Assembly (NCBI GenBank): GCA_035517775.1
Contig: DATIYF010000018.1
Coordinates: forward strand, 1 to 64,000
Source: DATIYF01 sp035517775
GTDB lineage: Bacteria; Acidobacteriota; Terriglobia; Terriglobales; Acidobacteriaceae
DNA length: 64,000 bases
Direction: 5' to 3'
The notes beneath the pieces were generated by a model. That model was not told the DNA's origin. It saw nothing but the letters and a program-made list of their open reading frames with translations, and did no database searches. Positions 8,189 through 16,878 of this stretch are shown piece by piece (the stretch's first letter is position 1; each line of letters starts with the position of its first letter). The position numbers and the translations under genes were made by a program.

Positions 8189-8476
8189 ATGTCTGAACAC
8201 ATTCTGCCCAGCAAACTCTACTACGCCATCTGGGCCAGCCTGCTCTGCCTCACCGTGATTACCGCGGCCGTTGCCTTCGTGGACCTTGGCCCTTTCAACA
8301 CGGTGGTTGCGCTGGTCATTGCTACCTTCAAGGCCCTGCTCGTGGTCCTCTTCTTTATGCATGTGAAGTACACCAGCGAGAAGATGACCAGGGTGGTCAT
8401 CTTTGCCGGCATCTTCTGGCTGCTGCTGCTGCTGTTCCTCAGCCTGGCCGACTACACCACGCGGCTGCTGCGCTGA
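8189..8476 (+). CDS. coxD: Cytochrome c oxidase subunit IV (prokaryotic COX4)
   Basis: 95-residue membrane protein with three hydrophobic helices (about residues 10-30, 38-58, 66-88), the size and layout of the prokaryotic cytochrome c oxidase subunit IV family. The segment FKALLVVLFFMHVKY is characteristic. It is the last gene of the act-cox operon. It is separated from coxC by the polypurine spacer, with only a weak ribosome-binding signal (AAGAAAC) before ATG 8189. Subunit IV is non-catalytic and contributes to assembly and stability. Confidence 0.9.
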   Translation: MSEHILPSKLYYAIWASLLCLTVITAAVAFVDLGPFNTVVALVIATFKALLVVLFFMHVKYTSEKMTRVVIFAGIFWLLLLLFLSLADYTTRLLR

Positions 8477-8589
8477 GCTTCGCCCAAGACTAAACAGTCA
8501 AGACTGAGGTGTCCCGGCACCTCGGGCATCTTGCTGCAGATTTGCGCTATACTTCCCCGCTCGGTCGAAATCACGCGCGGGGGTGTGCT

Positions 8590-9243
8590 ATGCCGTTCTG
8601 CAATGCTTGTGGCGGAAATATGGAGGCTGGGGCGCGTTTTTGCCCCAAGTGCGGCGCGCAGGCGCCGGCCGCCGCGGTCACGCCTTCTGTTCCCGCTGCT
8701 TCTCCTGCTGCGCCCACGCCGGTCGCGGCCACCGCTCCAGCAGCGCAGGCCGGCGGCGGCAACGCGCTCAAGATCATTCTGATTGTTCTCGCGGTAATCG
8801 TCGGCCTGGGAATTCTCTGCGTGGGTGCGGGCGTGATCTTCATTCACCACGCCATCAGCCGCACCCATGTCACCAGCCGCAGCGGAGAGGTGAAGGTAGA
8901 AACTCCATTCGGGACCGTCGAGAGCACCGAGGATGCCGGCGAAGCCTCGAAAAATCTGGGCGTGGACGTATACCCCGGCGCTACGGTGGTGAAGAACAGC
9001 TCCGCCAACATGAATTTTGGCAGCGTGCACACCTCCGCCGCCGAGTTTGAGAGCGGCGACCCGCCCGACAAGGTCGCCGATTACTACCGCTCGCGGCTGC
9101 CGCAGGTGAGCACCACTTCCTCCGCGGACGGCCACTACAGCCTGATTGCCGGCAACAACAACAACCTGATCACCATCAACATCGAGCCTCACGAGGGCAA
9201 GACTCACATTCACATCGCCCACGTCGTCAAGCCTGGGCCATGA
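8590..9243 (+). CDS. Zinc-ribbon membrane protein, function unknown
   Basis: 217 residues from ATG 8590. An N-terminal zinc ribbon (CNACG at residues 4-8 and CPKCG near 21-25) is followed by an Ala/Pro-rich linker, one transmembrane helix (IILIVLAVIVGLGILCVG, near residues 60-82) and an extracytoplasmic domain of about 135 residues. The outer domain contains a GVDVYPGATVV segment and a DKVADYYRSRL segment that I recall from acidobacterial hypothetical proteins of this layout. A TATACT box at 8548-8553 is a plausible -10. It is transcribed in the same direction as cox but probably separately. Zinc-ribbon-plus-helix proteins often sense or scaffold; no function is assigned. Confidence 0.85.
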   Translation: MPFCNACGGNMEAGARFCPKCGAQAPAAAVTPSVPAASPAAPTPVAATAPAAQAGGGNALKIILIVLAVIVGLGILCVGAGVIFIHHAISRTHVTSRSGEVKVETPFGTVESTEDAGEASKNLGVDVYPGATVVKNSSANMNFGSVHTSAAEFESGDPPDKVADYYRSRLPQVSTTSSADGHYSLIAGNNNNLITINIEPHEGKTHIHIAHVVKPGP

Positions 9244-9260
9244 TCGCCCGATGACCTTCT

Positions 9261-9788
9261 TTATGCCGAAAGGCTAAGCGCGCTGAGCGCGGTGCTGTCG
9301 GCGCCGGGGGTGCTCTCGATACCCAGCAACTGCAGATTCTGGGTAAGCGCCGAGTAGGCCTGCTGCGCCTGCGTCAGGTTGCCCGCCTGCAGGTCCTGGC
9401 CCAGGGTATCGAGCAACTGGCTGATCGGGTTCGATTGCGGCGCCTGGGTTGCTCCCGCCCCGTGATGATGGTGGTGATGATGCAACTGCGCGCTCTGCTG
9501 CACGGTCTGCTCGACCTTGGCGAAATCCTGCTGCGCCGAGCTCAAGTTCCCCGATTGCAAATCGCTGCCCACGGCGTTCAGCTCCTGTGCCAGCGGGCTG
9601 TTGCTGCTCGAGAAACCGGCCGGAAGGTTCTGCTGCAGGGCGCTGTAGTCGGCCTGGGCCTGCGTCAGGTTGCCTGACTGCAAATCCTGCGCCAGTTGCT
9701 GGAACTCCGTGCTTAGGGGCTGGGTTTGGCTGTTCTGTAGGCTGCTGAGCTGCGAAAACAGAGTGCTTGCAATGCCTGCGATGGACAT
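9261..9788 (-). CDS. Secreted-like repeat protein with a natural seven-His run
   Basis: 175 residues starting at ATG 9788, preceded on the minus strand by GAGG nine bases upstream. Three copies of a roughly 45-residue repeat are visible, each with a core like DLQSGNLTQAQ (variants GSDLQSGNLSSAQ and GQDLQAGNLTQAQ) and high Gln/Ser/Asn content. The repeats predict amphipathic helices. Between repeats two and three lies a run of seven His residues (near residues 103-109), coded by mixed CAT/CAC codons. No signal peptide or membrane helix is obvious; the N terminus MSIAGIASTLFSQL is mildly amphipathic. It converges on the zinc-ribbon gene with 17 bases between stops. Confidence 0.75.
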   Translation of the reverse strand: MSIAGIASTLFSQLSSLQNSQTQPLSTEFQQLAQDLQSGNLTQAQADYSALQQNLPAGFSSSNSPLAQELNAVGSDLQSGNLSSAQQDFAKVEQTVQQSAQLHHHHHHHGAGATQAPQSNPISQLLDTLGQDLQAGNLTQAQQAYSALTQNLQLLGIESTPGADSTALSALSLSA

Positions 9789-10117
9789 ACTGACGACCTC
9801 GTAACCGCGAATCTCGGAGGCTCCTGCTGGCTGGCGCTCCGGCGTGGCACGCCCGCAATCTCTATCGCAAGCCGCCTGCCAAACTGCCCCAGCCTTCCGC
9901 GCCCGCAAATGCTTGAAGTCGCGTGCCCTCGCCAGGCCGCTTCTCAGCCGTCTCTAACCCGGCGGCAGAAATGGCCCATGCCTCTCCGGGGGGTGGGCAA
10001 AGACCGCCTGCATCGGCCGCCCATTCTTCCTTCGTGTACTTTCGTGCCCCCTCGGGGTTTGCCTGGCCTGGCTGCTGCCGCCGATACGCTACACTGTGGG
10101 GCTTCAACCCCATCACC
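9789..10117. promoter_or_regulatory. Divergent intergenic region between the His-repeat gene and the dehydrogenase
   Basis: 329 bases separate two divergent genes. On the + strand TACACT (10090-10095) is the best -10 and would give a leader of about 15 bases before the TTG chosen for the dehydrogenase. On the minus strand the last 40 bases before ATG 9788 contain a weak GAGG ribosome-binding site. Both strands are open in some frames, so spurious reading frames cover the region. No convincing small gene or riboswitch was found. Confidence 0.4.
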
Positions 10118-13042
10118 TTGCCTTCACTGCCCGACGAATTCGCCTCTCTCGCTGCCGCCGCCAAATCGGCCCGGGTGGATGCCGCCGCCCTGGCCCATGA
10201 TCTGCGCCGCCAGATCAGCGGCGAGGTCCGTTTTGATCCGGGCAGCCGCGCTCTCTATGCCACTGACGCCTCCAACTACCGCCAGGTCCCCATCGGAGTG
10301 GTGCTTCCCCGCAACAGGGATGATGTTCTGGCCACGCTCTCCATTGCCCGCGAGCGCGGCGCTCCCATCCTTTGCCGCGGCGCCGGCACCTCGCTGGCCG
10401 GCCAATGCTGCAATGTCGCCCTGGTGCTCGATTTCTCGAAGTACATGGCGCGAATTCTGGAAGTCGATCCCGTCCGCCGCGTCGCTCGCGTCGAGCCCGG
10501 CGTGATTCTCGACGACTTGCGCGATGCCGCCGAAAAGTTCAACCTCACTTTCGCTCCCGACCCGGCTACCCACAGCCGCTGCACTCTTGGCGGCATGATC
10601 GGCAACAACTCCTGCGGCGTGCATTCGGTGATGGCGGGCAAGACCGACGACAATATCGAGGCCCTCGAGATCGTTACCTACGACGGCCTGCGCATGAAGG
10701 TCGCCGCCACCGCCGAAGCCGAGCTTGAAGACGCCATCCACGGCGGCGGCCGCCGGGCCGAAATCTATTCCGGCCTGGCCTTCCTGCGCGATCACTATGG
10801 CCGCCTCATCCGCGAGAAATATCCCGAGATTCCCCGCCGCGTCTCCGGCTACAACCTGAATTATCTGCTGCCGGAAAACGGCTTTCATGTGGCGCGCGCT
10901 TTGGTGGGCTCCGAGGGCACCTGCGCCACGGTGCTCGAGGCCGCCTGCCGCCTGGTCGAAAGCCCGCCGCAGCGCGTGCTGCTGCTGATCGCCTGCCGCG
11001 ACGTCTATGAGTGTGCCGATCGCGTGCCCCAGATCATGGCCCACAGGCCCATTGGTCTCGAAGGCTTCGACGATCTGCTGGTCCGGTACACTCGCCTCAA
11101 GGGCTTGAACTCCGAAGGCTTGTCGCTTCTGCCGGAGGGCGGCGGCTGGCTGCTGGCCGAATTTGGCGCCAGCACCGCTCAACAAGCTGAAGCGCAAGCC
11201 AGAAATCTCATGGCGGCCCTGGGCCGCGAGCCTGCTCCCCCGAGCCTGCGTCTGCTCACCGACCCGCAGCCCATGCGCTCTGTCTGGGATGTCCGCGAAT
11301 CCGCGCTGGGCGCCGTTTCCCACGTACCCGGCGAGCCTGCGGCCTGGGAAGGCTGGGAAGATGCCGCCGTTGCACCCGAAAAACTTGGCCTCTACTTGCG
11401 CCAGCTGCGCCGCCTGATGGATTCCTACGGCTACCGTGGCGTGCTCTATGGACACTTTGGCCATGCCTGCGTCCATCAGCGCATCACCTTCGATTTTCAC
11501 AGCGAAGAAGGCGTGCGCCGCTTCCGCCAGTTCCTGGCGGAGGCCGCCGATCTCGTGGTCGGCCTCGGCGGCTCCCTCTCTGGCGAACATGGCGATGGCC
11601 AGGCCCGCGCCGAGCTTCTTCCCAGGATGTTCGGCCCCGAACTAATGCGGGCCTTCCGCGAATTCAAGGCCCTCTGGGACCCGGAATGGAAGATGAACCC
11701 CGGCAAGCTGGTCGAGCCCTATCGCGCAGATGAAAACCTCCGCGTCAACCCGGCTTATCATCCCTGGGAGCCCACGACGCGCTTTCAACTGCCGGAAGAC
11801 CGCGGCAGCCTGCCCTATGCGGTGCAGCGCTGCGTTGGAGTCGGCAAGTGCCGCCAGACGCAGGGCGGCCTCATGTGCCCCAGCTTCCGCGCCACCCGCG
11901 AAGAAGAGCACTCGCCCCGCGGCCGCGCCCATCTTCTATGGGAGATGACCCAGGGCGAAGTCATTCGCGGGCAATGGCAGGATGAAGCCGTCAAGAACTC
12001 CCTTGACCTCTGCCTGGCCTGCAAAGGCTGCAAGAGCGATTGCCCGGTGAGCGTGGACGTGGCCACCTATAAGGCCGAATTCCTCTCTCATTATTACGAA
12101 CAGCGTCGCCGCCCCCGCAGCGCCTATGCCTTCGGCCACATTGATCGCTGGGCCCGCCTGGCCTCGATCGCGCCCAGCGTGGTAAACCTGACCACCCAAA
12201 TGCCCGGATTGAGCAGCCTCGCCAAGTGGATCTCCGGCATGTCGCCGCAGCGCCGCATTCCCCGCTTCGCTCGCCAGACTTTTCGCGCCTGGTTCTCGGC
12301 CCGAAAAGCCCCGCGGCCGGATCGCCCGGCCGTCCTCCTCTGGCCCGATACCTTCAACAACTATTTCCTGCCGCAGACGGCCAGGGCCGCTGTCGCAGTG
12401 CTCGAAGCCGCCGGCTTTCAGGTCCAGTTGCCTCGCCCCGGCCTGTGCTGCGGCCGTCCGCTCTACGACTTCGGCCTGCTCGACCGCGCCAAACGCCTAC
12501 TGCTTGAGATACTGGAAGACCTTACCCCCGCAATCAACGCCGGCACCCCGCTCGTCGTGCTCGAGCCCAGCTGCGCGGCCGTCTTCCGCGACGAGCTGCT
12601 CAACCTCTTCCCTAAGGATCCCCGTGCCCAACAGCTTGCCCGCCAGACCTTTGTTCTCAGCGAGTTCCTGGAGGCCCGTGGCTACCAGCCCCCTCCATTA
12701 CACCGCCAGGCCCTGCTTCACGGCCATTGCCATCAAAAATCCATCATGAAGATGACTGCCGAGGAAGCCCTGCTACGCAAAATGGGCCTGGAGTTTCACG
12801 CCCCCGCCTCCGGCTGCTGCGGCATGGCCGGCTCTTTTGGTTTTGAGCGCCAGAACTACCAGATCTCTCTGGCTATCGGCGAACTTGAGCTGCTTCCCGC
12901 CGTGCGTGGGGCTGCCGAAGACTGCTTGCTGATTGCGGATGGCTTCAGCTGCCGCGAACAGATCGCCCAATGTACCGGCCGCCAGGCCCTGCATCTGGCC
13001 GAAGTGATTCACATCGCCCTCCGCGACGCTGATCTCGCCTGA
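10118..13042 (+). CDS. Fused FAD-binding oxidase and Fe-S (CCG-domain) dehydrogenase, D-lactate/glycolate type
   Basis: A GlcD-like flavin domain and a GlcF-like Fe-S domain in one polypeptide of about 974 residues. These membrane-associated enzymes oxidise 2-hydroxyacids such as D-lactate and feed electrons to quinones. N-terminal PCMH-type FAD domain: LCRGAGTSLAGQ and GGMIGNNSCGVHS. FAD-oxidase C-terminal domain: HFGHACVHQR and GEHGDGQAR. Then Fe-S motifs: a degenerate Cys pair (CVGVGKC...MCP) and a full CLACKGCKSDCP. Two CCG-type cysteine clusters follow (CCGRPL and GCCGMAGSFG). The frame stays open back to 9923; I chose TTG 10118 because homologues begin about there and a -10 lies just upstream, so the start is uncertain. 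Substrate cannot be told from sequence. Confidence 0.88.
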   Translation: MPSLPDEFASLAAAAKSARVDAAALAHDLRRQISGEVRFDPGSRALYATDASNYRQVPIGVVLPRNRDDVLATLSIARERGAPILCRGAGTSLAGQCCNVALVLDFSKYMARILEVDPVRRVARVEPGVILDDLRDAAEKFNLTFAPDPATHSRCTLGGMIGNNSCGVHSVMAGKTDDNIEALEIVTYDGLRMKVAATAEAELEDAIHGGGRRAEIYSGLAFLRDHYGRLIREKYPEIPRRVSGYNLNYLLPENGFHVARALVGSEGTCATVLEAACRLVESPPQRVLLLIACRDVYECADRVPQIMAHRPIGLEGFDDLLVRYTRLKGLNSEGLSLLPEGGGWLLAEFGASTAQQAEAQARNLMAALGREPAPPSLRLLTDPQPMRSVWDVRESALGAVSHVPGEPAAWEGWEDAAVAPEKLGLYLRQLRRLMDSYGYRGVLYGHFGHACVHQRITFDFHSEEGVRRFRQFLAEAADLVVGLGGSLSGEHGDGQARAELLPRMFGPELMRAFREFKALWDPEWKMNPGKLVEPYRADENLRVNPAYHPWEPTTRFQLPEDRGSLPYAVQRCVGVGKCRQTQGGLMCPSFRATREEEHSPRGRAHLLWEMTQGEVIRGQWQDEAVKNSLDLCLACKGCKSDCPVSVDVATYKAEFLSHYYEQRRRPRSAYAFGHIDRWARLASIAPSVVNLTTQMPGLSSLAKWISGMSPQRRIPRFARQTFRAWFSARKAPRPDRPAVLLWPDTFNNYFLPQTARAAVAVLEAAGFQVQLPRPGLCCGRPLYDFGLLDRAKRLLLEILEDLTPAINAGTPLVVLEPSCAAVFRDELLNLFPKDPRAQQLARQTFVLSEFLEARGYQPPPLHRQALLHGHCHQKSIMKMTAEEALLRKMGLEFHAPASGCCGMAGSFGFERQNYQISLAIGELELLPAVRGAAEDCLLIADGFSCREQIAQCTGRQALHLAEVIHIALRDADLA

Positions 13043-13109
13043 AAAAGACCCCCGCTCATCATTCTCGTTTCTCGCCGCGAAAACCGCTCGCGGCCGCAAA
13101 AGCGATCAC

Positions 13110-13139
13110 TTAACTTATTGATTATAAGGACGTTATATA
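13110..13139 (+). promoter_or_regulatory. Putative sigma-70-type promoter
   Basis: TTAACT (13110-13115) and TATATA (13134-13139) are separated by 18 bases in an unusually AT-rich patch (13105-13140) of an otherwise GC-rich region. It is oriented toward the DUF155-like gene and would give a leader of about 75-80 bases. Confidence 0.45.
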
Positions 13140-13222
13140 GCGACTCGCCAGCTCGGCCGGTTTCTGGGAGAATAATTGGTACCCCACCGGGTGGCTCCGC
13201 TCCCCAAGCCTGCCGCCACAAA

Positions 13223-14383
13223 ATGGTGTTCCCAATGGCCCTCGATACGGAAAACTCCCTGACGCTTACCGAGGCGCGGATCAAGCCCGAGCCCCAGGCC
13301 TCCGCCGCGCTTTCCGGCTCCGTGCTGGTGCTGATTCAGTTCGACGTCTGCGAAGAGATCAAGCTTGACCGTCTGCGGGAGATTTTCGATGCCCGCACCG
13401 TTCAGCAGCCGACTTTCAAGCATCCCGCCCCGGGTTATGTCCGCTATCAGCGCCCTCCGGTGGAAGAGACCCTGGAACCTCTCGTCTTAGAGAGCGGGGA
13501 ACGCCTGCACGGCCAGATCAAGTACTACGACTACGGCGTGCTCAGCGTAATCTTCGAGCTGCCCTTCTCCGGCGACTGGGATGCCCTGGTACGTCTGGGC
13601 GGCCGCTGGATCTGGGACGTGGATTTCGAGCGTCATGCCTCGCGCATCGCGCGCCAGCGCCTGGAGCAGGCCGCTCCCGCCCTGGTCAAGCCCTACGCCG
13701 AGTGGCTGAGCGAAGACTATTTCATCTTCCATGTCCGCGAGATCCCAGGAACGCCCTCAGCCGCCGAGCTGTGCACGGCACAGGGACCACGCATCGCCCA
13801 GATCGTTCGTGGCGAAACCGCGCAGCTCTCCGAAGGCGAGCGCAACGAGATTCTGCAGTCTCGAATCTCTTACTATCCCAATGACCTGGCTGTAATCGGC
13901 TGGAACGCGGCTTTCGTCTATGACAGCGATCCCGGCGCCGAAACCGCCATCCAGCTGCTGGAGTACGCTAACTCGCAGTTGCTCGAGTTCCGCCACTACG
14001 ACGACCTGCTCACCCGCGAACTGGAGAAGGTTTACGATTCGCTCGATAAAGGCACCGGCATCTTCGCCCGCTGGCGCCTGGCCCGCGCCGCTACCAAGCT
14101 GCACACGGTCCTGCTCGACGTCACCGAGCTCACCGAGCACGCCGATAACGCCATCAAGTTCCTGAGCGACATGTTCTCCGCCCGCCTGTACAAGCTGGCG
14201 GCCAGCAAAGTCGGCGTCCCTGATTACAAAGACCTGGTGAACCAGAAGCTCCGCACCGCCGAGGACCTCTATCGCTTTATGGTGGATCAGTTCAACCAGA
14301 GCCGCGCCTTCGCCCTGGAACTGATGGTGGTGATCATTCTGGTGATCGAGCTGGTGTTCTTCTTTGGCGGCAAGGGCATGTAG
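13223..14383 (+). CDS. RMD1/YagE-like (DUF155) membrane-anchored protein
   Basis: About 386 residues from ATG 13223 (ATG 13235 is equally possible). The soluble body includes YYPNDLAVIGWNAAFVYD and then a helical segment, LLEYANSQLLEFRHYDDLL, followed by coiled-coil-like helices. It ends in a single C-terminal transmembrane helix (ALELMVVIILVIELVFFF) with only a few residues after it. This layout (soluble domain, long helices, C-terminal tail anchor) is that of the RMD1/RMND1/YagE family (DUF155), whose eukaryotic members act in mitochondria and whose bacterial role is unknown. Family assignment is by pattern memory, so moderate. It stands alone, between the dehydrogenase and a convergent regulator. 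Confidence 0.6.
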   Translation: MVFPMALDTENSLTLTEARIKPEPQASAALSGSVLVLIQFDVCEEIKLDRLREIFDARTVQQPTFKHPAPGYVRYQRPPVEETLEPLVLESGERLHGQIKYYDYGVLSVIFELPFSGDWDALVRLGGRWIWDVDFERHASRIARQRLEQAAPALVKPYAEWLSEDYFIFHVREIPGTPSAAELCTAQGPRIAQIVRGETAQLSEGERNEILQSRISYYPNDLAVIGWNAAFVYDSDPGAETAIQLLEYANSQLLEFRHYDDLLTRELEKVYDSLDKGTGIFARWRLARAATKLHTVLLDVTELTEHADNAIKFLSDMFSARLYKLAASKVGVPDYKDLVNQKLRTAEDLYRFMVDQFNQSRAFALELMVVIILVIELVFFFGGKGM

Positions 14384-14495
14384 TTTTGCAATCCACCCAT
14401 GGCCACATGCTGAAGCGCTTCAGCGCGAACGGCCTATGACGGCCTGCCCGGGTGCCGACGCCAGGAACTCAACCGGCCGCAGTGATCTGACAACC

Positions 14496-16412
14496 CTACT
14501 CCGCCACTCCCACCTTCTTCACCAGCTCCTTGAACCGGGAGTCGCTTCGCACATCGTCAAACAGCGGGTCGAAGGTCAGCCACAGCAGCCACTCCGCCTG
14601 ATCGTCGTAACCTTTGGCGAGGTAGTCGAACTCGCGGTCGCGCTCCCCCAACGCCCCGTAAACCAGGCCCACGTATACCGGCGAGACGTAGCGCTCTCCG
14701 TCTAATCCGCCCATCTCATTCAGGATTTTTCGTGCCCTCGCCTTGTCGCCCGCTCGGGCATAACCAATGCCCAGCCCGGTCATGGCAAACGTGCTCTCGG
14801 GATTCATAGCCCGCGCCTTCTGAAACTCCTGGTTGGCCTCTGCGTTCTGTCTCTTGATCAGGTGGCACATCCCCGAGGTAAGGTGAGGAACCCAGAAATC
14901 CGGGAAGGTCTGCACCGCCTTCTGCGAAACCGCCAGGCACCCGTCATAGTCCCGCTTCAGGTAGTAATCCCAGGCGAGAAAGGAATTCACCTCCGGCGAC
15001 AGCGGATCAATGGTCAGCGCCTTGTTCATCTCCGCGATTGCCTGGTCGGCTTGGCCGATGGAGGCAAGATACTCGGCGTAGGTGTAGCGTGTCGAAACAC
15101 TGTTCGGATTCAACTGCAGCGCCCGGTGAAATTCCCGGTTGGCCTCGGCCAGCCGCCACTCGTGCAACAGGGCGTGCGCCAGCGCCTCATGGCCTTCGGC
15201 CAGATTGTCGTCAAAGGCCAGCGCCTTGCGCGCGGCCGATTCCGCCTTGGGCAGCGCCTCCCGCGGCGAGAGCAGCCAGTCCGATTCGGTCGTATAGGCG
15301 TCGGCCAGCCCGGCATAGGCCAAAGCATAGCTGGGATCATCGGCGATGGCCTGGCTGAAGTAGGCAATCGCCTTGTTCATGCCGTCGCGGGTGAAAGTAA
15401 ATTCCGCATACCGGCCTTCCAGGTAATTGCGATAAGCGTCTATGTTCTCGGTGTAGTGCCTCTCCAGTTGCTCCTTGTCCTGCTCCGCCAGGTTCACGGC
15501 CAGGGCCTCGGCCACTTTTTCCGAGATGGAATCCTCCACCGCGAAGATGCTGGTCAGGTTTTCATCGAAGCTCTGCGCCCACAGCGGCCGCCCGTCCCTC
15601 ACCCGCACCAGTTGTACGGTGACGCGAATCCGCTGGCCTGATTTTTGGATTTTGCCGCTCAGCAGCGAGTCCACGCCCATTTCGCGCGCCGCCTGCGCCG
15701 GCTCCACTTTGCCGCCGGCATAGCGCATTACCGCGTCCGTGGGCCGCACCGCCAGCCCGTGAATGTTGCTCAGCTTGGTGATCACCGCGTCCGTGACGCC
15801 TAGCCCCAGATGCTCGTCGTCCCCGCTTGCCGCCAGCGATTGAAATGGCAGCACGGCCAACGAGTGGGTGCCTGCTTCAGCATTTCCAGACCGCATTCGC
15901 CAGAACAAGATTCCGCCGGCCATCAGCCCCGCCGCCAGAACTCCCAGCGCGATTCGCTCCCAGCCCGGCCGCGGCGCAGGCAGCAGCTTTCCCGCCACCC
16001 CGGCTTCCTCCGCCTCGCTCTCCTCCTGAATCAAAATCTGCGCCGTGGTGTGGCGCTCAACCACCAGTTCCTGCTCCGGCTCGGCCGGGTTCGCCACAGG
16101 GCAGACAAAGCGATAGCCTCGGCCCGGTACGGTGGCGATGTAGCGGTTCTCTCCCGGGCTTTCCCCCAGCGCCTTGCGCAAGGCCGAGATGTTCTGGGCG
16201 AGGTTCACCTCTTCCACAAAACTGTCGGGCCACAAGGCCTTCATTAATTCGTCTTTCAACAGCACCCGATCGCGGTTTCTCACCAGCACAAGCAGCGTGT
16301 CGAAGGCCTTCGAGGTGAGCGGGATGGCTTCGCCTTGCCGCCGCAGCAAGCGCCGCGTGCCCTCCAGCCGGAAATCTCCGAACTCGTATAACTCGTTTAT
16401 TTCTGGCGCCAT
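14496..16412 (-). CDS. CadC-like winged-helix transcriptional regulator with TPR sensor region
   Basis: 638 residues from ATG 16412. N-terminal OmpR/PhoB-type winged helix (residues about 5-105; LTSKAFDTLLVLVRNRDRVL and a closing GRGYRFVCPV). A transmembrane helix lies near residues 150-170 (ERIALGVLAAGLMAGGILFW). Next comes a TolB-N/adenylate-cyclase-associated-like domain (AVLPFQSLAASGDDEHLG, then SGKIQKSGQRIRVTVQLV). It ends with about seven TPR units. No receiver domain exists, so it resembles ToxR/CadC one-component membrane regulators that bind DNA in the cytoplasm and sense across the membrane; such fusions are abundant in Acidobacteriota. Target genes are unknown; the divergent small HTH gene at 16586 is the obvious neighbour. 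Confidence 0.88.
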   Translation of the reverse strand: MAPEINELYEFGDFRLEGTRRLLRRQGEAIPLTSKAFDTLLVLVRNRDRVLLKDELMKALWPDSFVEEVNLAQNISALRKALGESPGENRYIATVPGRGYRFVCPVANPAEPEQELVVERHTTAQILIQEESEAEEAGVAGKLLPAPRPGWERIALGVLAAGLMAGGILFWRMRSGNAEAGTHSLAVLPFQSLAASGDDEHLGLGVTDAVITKLSNIHGLAVRPTDAVMRYAGGKVEPAQAAREMGVDSLLSGKIQKSGQRIRVTVQLVRVRDGRPLWAQSFDENLTSIFAVEDSISEKVAEALAVNLAEQDKEQLERHYTENIDAYRNYLEGRYAEFTFTRDGMNKAIAYFSQAIADDPSYALAYAGLADAYTTESDWLLSPREALPKAESAARKALAFDDNLAEGHEALAHALLHEWRLAEANREFHRALQLNPNSVSTRYTYAEYLASIGQADQAIAEMNKALTIDPLSPEVNSFLAWDYYLKRDYDGCLAVSQKAVQTFPDFWVPHLTSGMCHLIKRQNAEANQEFQKARAMNPESTFAMTGLGIGYARAGDKARARKILNEMGGLDGERYVSPVYVGLVYGALGERDREFDYLAKGYDDQAEWLLWLTFDPLFDDVRSDSRFKELVKKVGVAE

Positions 16413-16585
16413 AGGGAGAAACAACGGGGAAGGCCCAACGCAAACTAACAAATCCTAAGAGATTTCAGGCCGCCGCTCAAGACATTTATGACCGCCAGCC
16501 GCCAAGCTGGGCGCGCTTTCCAGAAAGCCGGGTGCCAGCCGGCGGCGGAGAAAGCCAGGGAAAGCCCGTGAAAGCCAAGAGAGTT

Positions 16586-16867
16586 ATGGCCATCTCGATT
16601 CAGACCGAAGAGACGGTGGTCATACGTAAAGGTAAGGCCGAGGCCTCGGCCACATGCCCGCAATGCGGCGGCGCGGCTCCCATGATCACGCCTGAGCAGG
16701 CGGCGGTTTCGCTTTCCCTGCCCATACGTGCGATCTACCGCGCCATCGAAGCCGGTTGTTTGCATTATCAGGAAACCTCACAGGGCTTGGTCACGGTCTG
16801 TCTCTCGTCGTTGCGCAAGGCCCCGCTTCTGCTTTCCGGAAAAACCAGTCCGCAAATCAAACAATAA
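16586..16867 (+). CDS. Small Cys-pair plus helix-turn-helix (excisionase-like) protein
   Basis: 93 residues from ATG 16586 (an in-frame GTG at 16568 would add six residues). An N-terminal beta-like stretch (ISIQTEETVVIRKGK) is followed by one CPQCGG pair. A MerR/excisionase-type helix-turn-helix then reads MITPEQAAVSLSLPIRAIYR, continuing AIEAGCLHYQET. I recall many acidobacterial proteins of this exact plan (Cys pair, then TPEQAA helix-turn-helix, then LH-ET). Only one CxxC is present, so a zinc site would need a partner or dimer. It is divergent from the CadC-like gene and 11 bases upstream of a secreted protein gene, suggesting co-transcription. Confidence 0.75.
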   Translation: MAISIQTEETVVIRKGKAEASATCPQCGGAAPMITPEQAAVSLSLPIRAIYRAIEAGCLHYQETSQGLVTVCLSSLRKAPLLLSGKTSPQIKQ

Positions 16868-16878
16868 GGAGATTCCTC

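Noticed and set aside
9461..9482. His7 run suggesting a cloning tag
   Set aside because: It is internal, uses mixed codons and sits between natural repeats; no vector sequence surrounds it.
9789..10117. Possible c-di-GMP riboswitch upstream of the His-repeat gene (GCGGTTACGAGG on the minus strand)
   Set aside because: The remaining conserved elements of the GEMM class (CGCAAAGCC and receptor) are missing.
10124..11590. 488-residue open frame antisense to the FAD/Fe-S dehydrogenase
   Set aside because: Shadow frame; the sense strand has clear catalytic motifs.
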